A stretch of 64,000 nucleotides of DNA, taken from contig NZ_RDSM01000001.1 in NCBI RefSeq assembly GCF_004115155.1, positions 62,001 through 126,000 of the forward strand, in the 5' to 3' direction. Shown one piece after another: positions 58,543 through 64,000 of the stretch. Position numbers and translations under genes: made by a program. Each line of letters starts with the position of its first letter. Position 1 is the stretch's first letter. The notes beneath the pieces were generated by a model that worked only from the letters and a program-made list of their open reading frames with translations, had not been told where the DNA came from and ran no database searches. This DNA is from Granulicella sibirica. GTDB lineage: Bacteria; Acidobacteriota; Terriglobia; Terriglobales; Acidobacteriaceae.

Positions 58543-61081
58543 AAGCAGCAGGCGTAAGCGGCAGACGAACGCGAGCCACAGTCCCCACACCCATCCGACT
58601 TTCAAGTTCAAGCGTCCCGCCGTGCCTCTCGACAATCTCCTGCGAGATGTAGAGGCCGAGTCCATTCCCAAGATCGCCCTTGGTGCTGTAGAACGGCTGA
58701 AAGAGCTGGCGCAACGTCTCATCGCTCATGCCGCTTCCGGCATCGCGCACGACGATCTCCGTCGCATCGTCGTTTGCTGACGCCTCGAGCCATATCTGGC
58801 CACCAACCGGCACCGCATCGACCGCGTTCGAGACAAGGTTCGCCACAACCTGTTGAATCTGGCCCACCACGCCAAAGTAGGTCGCGTCGTCTTCGAGGTT
58901 CGCCGTAACGGTAACCTGTCGATTCCTGATCTTCCCCGTGAACAGGCGCAACACATCCTTGAACAAGGAGGAGACATTGCCGGATTCCGCAACTCGATTC
59001 CCCTCTCTTGACCAGCGAAGTGTCTGTTTCGTAATCCCCGAGATCCTCTCCAGTTCACTCTCCGCCATCCGTATGTACTCCCGGGCAGGCTCATCGTCCG
59101 TAATGTGCGTTCCAAGGAGATACAGAAGATTCGTAATCGACTCCAGCGGATTGTTGATCTCGTGCGCGATCACGCTCGTCATCCTGCCGGTAAGCGCGAG
59201 TTTCTCTGTCATGCGAAGCGCCCTCTCACGTTCCCGTTGATCCGTGAGATCCGTACATGTCCCCACCCAGCCCGCTCGGCTGTGGTTCACGCGCAGGAAG
59301 GGCACGGCACGCACAAGGTTCCAGCGTTCCATCTCGTCCTCGTCCAGAAAGCGTAGTTCCGCTTCAAAGGGAGTTCCTTCGCTGACGCTCTTTGACCACA
59401 GTTCGCGGCATCGTTCCCTGTCTTCTTCGACCACGCCCTCGCGCTCGTACCAGCAGCCCATCTCCCCAAGGCCCTGGTCGATCCACTTCTGATTGACATA
59501 GGTCAACGTGCCGTCATCGCTCGCTGTCCAGACAAGATTCGGCAGCGTGTGAGTTAACTGCCGGAAGCGCGCTTCACTCAGTTCATATGCTTCTTCCGCT
59601 CGCTTCAGGCTGATCGTCATCACCGAAGCGCGAAACTCCCGCGCCGACTCGACCTCCATCTCCGTCCACGGAGCACTCTCGCCTTTGACGAGTTGCTTCC
59701 ACGACTCGAAGGAGTCTCGCGGGTGCAGTCCGTGCCTTTGGCCAACCGCCTTCGCCGGCTCGCCGGCCCATTGCACCGTACTCACCACCTCCGGTCGAAA
59801 CCACATGAGATAGCTTTGCCGCACATCCGAGATACGAATCGCGATCAGACCACTCGCGATCTCCCTGATCTCTTCCGCCCAATCAATCTCCTGCCGAAGG
59901 CTGCGGGTCTCGAAGAGATCGATCTCCGGATGCCCATCGAACCACTCCGCCAGACGCAGCACCGCGGCGTCATCTGGCGTCCGTCCCGCCCTCTGGCAAA
60001 CGCCATCGAGGATCATCGCCACCCCCGCGGCGTCCGTCACCTCGATAACATCTTCCATCTGAGCGATCATCGCGGCAATGTAGTTGTTCTCCGCCGCCAT
60101 CGAGGTCAGGATCTTCCGATGCACGCCGTGGAAATGCACCATCTTCCCAAGCCGAGCCGTCGTACGGAACGAAACAAGCTGCGTGCCGACCATCTTCGTC
60201 AGAAGATCGCAGGCGCTTCGAACGAGGTAGGGCACGGTGTGCGGCGTCGCGTGGTGTCCGCTGATCAGCCCCCAAAGCCGCCCCTCGCAGACGATCGAGA
60301 TCGACATCGAGGATATCGTCCCCATGTTGCGCATGTACTCGAGATGGATCGGCGACACGCTCCGCAGAAGCGACATCGACATGTCGAAGCCGGCCATCGA
60401 GCGTGATCCAAGAGCCTTCAGAGGCGAAGGCTCGTATGCGGCATCCGGAATACTGCGGACCGTATTAAGCACATAAAGATCCCGTGCCTGCTTCGGAATA
60501 TCGCTTGCCGGAAACTTCAGATGCAGATAGCTAGGCAGCGTCCCGTCATTCTCCTCAGCCAGAACAGTCCCGTGCCCCACTTCATCGAAGCTATAGAGCA
60601 GAACACGATTGAACCCGGTCAGCTCTTTGACCTGGCGCGTAATGGCCGCGCAGACCTCCGCCTCATCCTTGAACTTGCTGAGCTTGCTGACGAAGTTCGT
60701 AAAGACGGCATTCATCAACTCAGGACTAACCAGCCGCTCCACGCGCTCGAACTCAAGCACCCGTCGGCCGTCCACACGATGCGTCACGACGCTGTAAAAC
60801 TCGCCCCGCAATTGGAAGGAGCCGAGGTACGTGAGAAGCCCGGGAGCCTCTGCATTCGAAACCGCGCCCCGAAGCGCGGAGAGAACCTCACGTTCAAGAA
60901 TCGTATCAATCGACGTGCCGAGGATCAGCCTAAGCGGCACATCGAGAAACTCCGGCACGTTCTCGCTTGCGCCGACAACCAGCCCCTCAGGCTCATCCAG
61001 CAGGAGCAGAAAACCGTGGCGCTGAATACTGCCCGGAATCCTGATCTCTTCGTCTTCACAGTTGTGGATCGTGGTCGTCAT
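58541..61081 (-). CDS. Bacteriophytochrome histidine kinase
   Basis: An 846-residue light sensor: biliverdin-binding Cys8 (HNCEDEEIRIPGSIQRHG) before the PAS domain, a GAF domain with FPASDIPKQARDLY and SPIHLEYMRNMG, a PHY domain with the tongue motif HPRDSFESW, an additional PAS domain (LPNLVWTASDDGTLTYVNQ), then HisKA with His640 (VIAHEINNPLESITN) and a HATPase with VVRDAGSGMS and GNGLGLYI. It should respond to red/far-red light. No response regulator is adjacent. ATG 61081 was chosen; the frame extends 30 codons further but those residues are unconserved. Confidence 0.92.
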   Translation of the reverse strand: MTTTIHNCEDEEIRIPGSIQRHGFLLLLDEPEGLVVGASENVPEFLDVPLRLILGTSIDTILEREVLSALRGAVSNAEAPGLLTYLGSFQLRGEFYSVVTHRVDGRRVLEFERVERLVSPELMNAVFTNFVSKLSKFKDEAEVCAAITRQVKELTGFNRVLLYSFDEVGHGTVLAEENDGTLPSYLHLKFPASDIPKQARDLYVLNTVRSIPDAAYEPSPLKALGSRSMAGFDMSMSLLRSVSPIHLEYMRNMGTISSMSISIVCEGRLWGLISGHHATPHTVPYLVRSACDLLTKMVGTQLVSFRTTARLGKMVHFHGVHRKILTSMAAENNYIAAMIAQMEDVIEVTDAAGVAMILDGVCQRAGRTPDDAAVLRLAEWFDGHPEIDLFETRSLRQEIDWAEEIREIASGLIAIRISDVRQSYLMWFRPEVVSTVQWAGEPAKAVGQRHGLHPRDSFESWKQLVKGESAPWTEMEVESAREFRASVMTISLKRAEEAYELSEARFRQLTHTLPNLVWTASDDGTLTYVNQKWIDQGLGEMGCWYEREGVVEEDRERCRELWSKSVSEGTPFEAELRFLDEDEMERWNLVRAVPFLRVNHSRAGWVGTCTDLTDQRERERALRMTEKLALTGRMTSVIAHEINNPLESITNLLYLLGTHITDDEPAREYIRMAESELERISGITKQTLRWSREGNRVAESGNVSSLFKDVLRLFTGKIRNRQVTVTANLEDDATYFGVVGQIQQVVANLVSNAVDAVPVGGQIWLEASANDDATEIVVRDAGSGMSDETLRQLFQPFYSTKGDLGNGLGLYISQEIVERHGGTLELESRMGVGTVARVRLPLTPAA

Positions 61082-61270
61082 TACGTCGGCACACCGGCGG
61101 TTCCCTGAACAATTCGAGACTGAATCTAGCTCCCGCAGGCAACGCTCAAATCGTCCAGATCGCCGAGCCACGCGAACACAATCCGATTATCCCTCAAATG
61201 GCTTGGCTTTGCTCACCGGACCACCTCGGACCTCACCGGGAACGTCCCGAAACGATAGGTGGAGGCAAAT

Positions 61271-61300
61271 TGAAAAAGGCGGAAGCTGGAAGCCTCCGCC
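61271..61300 (-). terminator. Terminator after the TonB-dependent receptor
   Basis: On the minus strand: GGCGGAGGC, short loop, GCTTCCGCC, then TTTTTCA, 18 bases after the receptor stop. One mismatch in the stem. Confidence 0.7.
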
Positions 61301-61317
61301 CGTTGTGCCGTCTTGCA

Positions 61318-64000
61318 TCAGCGGCTGATACGTATCGCGAACTGAACCACCCGCGGATCCGTCGTCGTGCTGGTGATGCTCCCAAAAGCAGCCGAGCCAA
61401 AACTCCCGTTCGGCTGCGCGAAAGCCGGCGTGTTCGAGATGTTGAAGATCTCCCCGCGAAACTCGACATCGGTCTCACCCGGAAGCTTCGTGTGCTTCAC
61501 CAGAGCAAGATCGAGGTCCCGATAAGCCGGTCCACGCACCGGGTTCCGTGAGGCATTGCCGATCACGAACTGAGGAGCCGTCGCGAACGCCGCCGTATTG
61601 AAGAAGTGAGCCGGGGTACGCTGATCGGGCGAGAGTGACGGGCTGGCAATCAGGTTCGGCCTCTGCAGCGCAAAGCCCGCGAACGCATTGTTGTTTGTCG
61701 CCTGGGTAACAGTCACCGGCATGCCAGACTGCATTGACACGATCGCATTCAGCGCCCACCCGCCAAGCGCGGCATTCGCCACTCCCGACGAAGCAAAACG
61801 ATGGCCACGCCCAACCGGCAGATCATAGATGCCGCTCGCGGAGAGCACATTCGGCATATCGCCGCCCGACGAGTCCCGTTCGAGTCCCGGCCGGAATGTA
61901 TCCGCAGCGATCAGGCTGCTCGAGTTCGGCGACGAAAGCACGGTCGAAGAGAAGACGGAAGAAGCATCGTCAATCAGCTTCGAATGCGTGTATGAAAACA
62001 GGAGATACGTGCCCTTCGTCAGCCGCTCCTCGACCTTCGCCTCGATCGCGTTATAGTTCGTCGTTTCCGAGTTGTTGCGGTACGTCGCCACGTTCTGAAA
62101 GCGCGGATACGGCTTCAGAAGCTGCGCCGCGCTGACGTTCTTCGTCCCGATCGAACTCGAGACCGGAATCACCCCATAGTACGGGTTCGCCACCTGCGTC
62201 AGCAGTGACGAGCCCTGCGCAAGCTGCGCGGCCGTCAGTTGATTCAGGTTCGAATCCGGAATACCGACATGCACGATGTGCGAGCCGACATAGGCCACAT
62301 CAAACGACAGGTTGCTCGTGATCGCACGCTGCACCGCAAGGTTCCACTGCTCCACATAGCCCGAACCCGCATTCCGGTTCGCGGTATAAACGCTCTGTCC
62401 CAGGCCCGCATCCGGCGTCAATGGAATCGGCGCCACGGTCGGCCCGGCAGCAAGCGCGAAGGCCGCATTCACGCTGTCCTGCGTCTTCTGCTGTACGTTC
62501 TGAATGAAAGGAAACTGCGGCGTCGTGAAGGGAGTCGTGATGCCCGACTGGTCGATAAAGACAATCCCGAAGCCTGAGCGGATCACCGTCTTAGGATCGA
62601 CAAGAAACGTGAAGCCAACCCGCGGCGCGACGTTTCCGTAGTGCAGCGTGCGCGCGCTCTTGGAGTTCCCATCTACCCCCAGATAGTCCAACTGCTGCGT
62701 CTGCAGATTGAAGATCGCACCCTGGTTATTCTTCTCCGTCGAAGGCGAATGCAGGCTCCACCGCGCACCGATGTTGAAGGTCAGCCGGTCACTCGCACGC
62801 CAGTCATCCTGCGCGAAGTACTCCTGAATATGGTCGCGCGGACGAATCTTGCTCTCCTGCAGATCGATCGAAAACGTATCGACCTGCCCAAGCAGAAAGC
62901 TCGCAATCGCATTCCCGCTATTCGTCACGCCCTGCTGGTTTGTGCCCGTCGTCGTAAACGCAAAGGAGCCCGTCGGATTCGGCGGAGCAACCGCGTTAAG
63001 CTGATACCAGCGCACATCGCCGCCGAACTTAAAGGCATGCCGCCCACGCGTGTAGACCACCGTATCGACGAACTGCCACACCGCTGTCTGATACTGCGAG
63101 AAGGTACTCGCCGAAGGGCCAAGCTGCTGAAATCCGGTAAAGGTGAAGAGCGGCAGCGCGTTGTTGAAGGCAGCATTGGTCGGGATACCCGGAATGGCCA
63201 GCGCCGCCGAAGCCGTGTTCCCAAGCACAGGCCCACCAATGTTGTTATTTCGCCGCGTATACCCAAGACGCGCGTCGTTCAACAACCGGTCGGAGAAGGT
63301 ATGCGTCTCGTTCGCAACCGCCTGCTGACCGCGCACGTTCGAGAGACCCGACACACCCGCCGTCCCGATAATCCCCGTCACCGGAGGCCCGCTTCCATCC
63401 GGCAGATACGTGATCGGCTGTTCTACTTCGTTGTAATACGAGTAGCGAACGAAGGCCCGATCCTTCGCCCTGTAAGCTCCATCAACTCGCACATCGAACT
63501 GATTCTGATGATCGGCATCGTTCGCCGTTCGGCTGTAGTTATTCGCTGCGCCCGACGCCGTCGGTGTAGGAAAGCGCGCAAGCAGCGCCTTTGCCACCGG
63601 GTCAAGCGAACTTGTAATCGTATCGTTCGCGAACTCCTGCCGCACGAACTTGCCTCCGCTCGTCACCGTCGTGGCCGGGTCATAAATCTTTGAGACGCCC
63701 GTAAAGATGCCGTTCCGCTCATTGAGTGTCGGAATGGTCGAGATAACCGTCTTGCCGATAAGCTGCTTCACCCCTTGGTAGTCGCCAAAGAAGAAAAGCC
63801 GATCCCTAAGAATGGGAGCGCCGAGCGTAGCGCCATAAAGGTTGCGCCGATACTCCGGCTTACGCGCGTTGGCGGTAGAGAAGTAGTTCCGCGAGTTCAG
63901 CGCCTCATTGCGAAAGAATTCAAACAGGCTGCCATGGATCGCATTCGATCCCGCACGTGTCGCCACGTTCACAACGCCGCCGTTGAACCGGCCAAACTCC
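61318..64000 (-). CDS. TonB-dependent receptor, Oar-like (5' end outside window)
   Basis: At least 893 residues; the frame is open to the right edge. EFGRFNGGVVNVATRAGSN and GSLFEFFRNEALNSRNYF are typical of the plug/barrel junction of acidobacterial Oar-like receptors, which usually start with a carboxypeptidase-regulatory-like domain (not in the window). Repeated aromatic beta-strands run to the C-terminus (QFAIRISR), where the last residue is Arg rather than the common Phe. It would import large substrates, often glycans, across the outer membrane; the substrate is unknown. The neighbourhood of GH38 is suggestive only. Confidence 0.85.
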   Translation of the reverse strand, partial: EFGRFNGGVVNVATRAGSNAIHGSLFEFFRNEALNSRNYFSTANARKPEYRRNLYGATLGAPILRDRLFFFGDYQGVKQLIGKTVISTIPTLNERNGIFTGVSKIYDPATTVTSGGKFVRQEFANDTITSSLDPVAKALLARFPTPTASGAANNYSRTANDADHQNQFDVRVDGAYRAKDRAFVRYSYYNEVEQPITYLPDGSGPPVTGIIGTAGVSGLSNVRGQQAVANETHTFSDRLLNDARLGYTRRNNNIGGPVLGNTASAALAIPGIPTNAAFNNALPLFTFTGFQQLGPSASTFSQYQTAVWQFVDTVVYTRGRHAFKFGGDVRWYQLNAVAPPNPTGSFAFTTTGTNQQGVTNSGNAIASFLLGQVDTFSIDLQESKIRPRDHIQEYFAQDDWRASDRLTFNIGARWSLHSPSTEKNNQGAIFNLQTQQLDYLGVDGNSKSARTLHYGNVAPRVGFTFLVDPKTVIRSGFGIVFIDQSGITTPFTTPQFPFIQNVQQKTQDSVNAAFALAAGPTVAPIPLTPDAGLGQSVYTANRNAGSGYVEQWNLAVQRAITSNLSFDVAYVGSHIVHVGIPDSNLNQLTAAQLAQGSSLLTQVANPYYGVIPVSSSIGTKNVSAAQLLKPYPRFQNVATYRNNSETTNYNAIEAKVEERLTKGTYLLFSYTHSKLIDDASSVFSSTVLSSPNSSSLIAADTFRPGLERDSSGGDMPNVLSASGIYDLPVGRGHRFASSGVANAALGGWALNAIVSMQSGMPVTVTQATNNNAFAGFALQRPNLIASPSLSPDQRTPAHFFNTAAFATAPQFVIGNASRNPVRGPAYRDLDLALVKHTKLPGETDVEFRGEIFNISNTPAFAQPNGSFGSAAFGSITSTTTDPRVVQFAIRISR

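Noticed and set aside
1..64000. CRISPR arrays, tRNA or rRNA genes, transposases, integrases
   Set aside because: No regularly spaced direct repeats, no cloverleaf ending in CCA, no rRNA-like stretch and no DDE or recombinase signature was noticed. This was by eye, so a degraded copy could be missed.

Overview
The window reads as chromosomal DNA of a GC-rich soil acidobacterium (Acidobacteriaceae; the Granulicella, Edaphobacter and Terriglobus group is my best guess). The basis is the Oar-type TonB-dependent receptor at the right edge, the many secreted Gly/Pro-rich proteins and S9 peptidases, and the carbohydrate-degradation genes. No rRNA, tRNA, CRISPR array, transposase or phage gene was recognised. 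Assignment to a genus is inference.

Layout. 0-7 kb: yvcK (cut by the left edge), rlmN, a His-rich micropeptide, a cupin protein, two membrane proteins and leuS. 7-19 kb: a ROK kinase, an S9 peptidase, a large surface lipoprotein, nusB-ribH (ribH carries an extra N-terminal domain), a crotonase, secreted and lipoprotein genes, a GAF protein with a histidine-kinase-like H-box but no ATPase domain, and a DUF1440 protein. 19.4-27.2 kb: an accessory glycoconjugate cluster (clan-A glycoside hydrolase, acyl-CoA dehydrogenase/NodS-like methyltransferase fusion, GT2, PIG-L deacetylase, glycosyltransferase/UDP-galactopyranose mutase fusion). 27.4-34.0 kb: a tight operon resembling the staphyloxanthin pathway (CrtN, aldehyde dehydrogenase, CrtP, acyltransferase, glycosyltransferase). 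34.1-35.5 kb: queE and queD with an antitoxin gene and a stub of its PIN toxin between them. 35.5-46 kb: small proteins, dinG, der, a tagatose-bisphosphate aldolase homologue, a periplasmic protein and guaA. 46.1-49 kb: a lower-GC insert with a SEFIR/NB-ARC/TPR protein and a structured AT-rich spacer. 48.9-53.7 kb: uronate catabolism (alginate-lyase-family protein, Eda, KdgK, KduI, and divergent KduD). 53.8-64 kb: an SDR/HxlR pair with a palindromic operator candidate, an exported GH38 mannosidase, a bacteriophytochrome kinase and a TonB-dependent receptor (cut by the right edge).

Working together: lyase, KduI, KduD, KdgK and Eda would take unsaturated uronates to pyruvate and glyceraldehyde 3-phosphate. 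The crt operon would desaturate, oxidise, glycosylate and acylate a C30 backbone whose synthase is not in this window. The 19-27 kb genes look like a route to a deacetylated and methylated sugar conjugate, but its product is unknown.

At the largest scale, the + strand is G-rich up to about 27 kb and C-rich from about 28 kb onward, whichever strand the genes are on. This suggests converging replication forks (a terminus region) or the edge of an old inversion. A short interspersed repeat occurs at least four times between genes. Start sites given here were often moved inward from the longest open frame on the basis of ribosome-binding sites, signal peptides or neighbour spacing.
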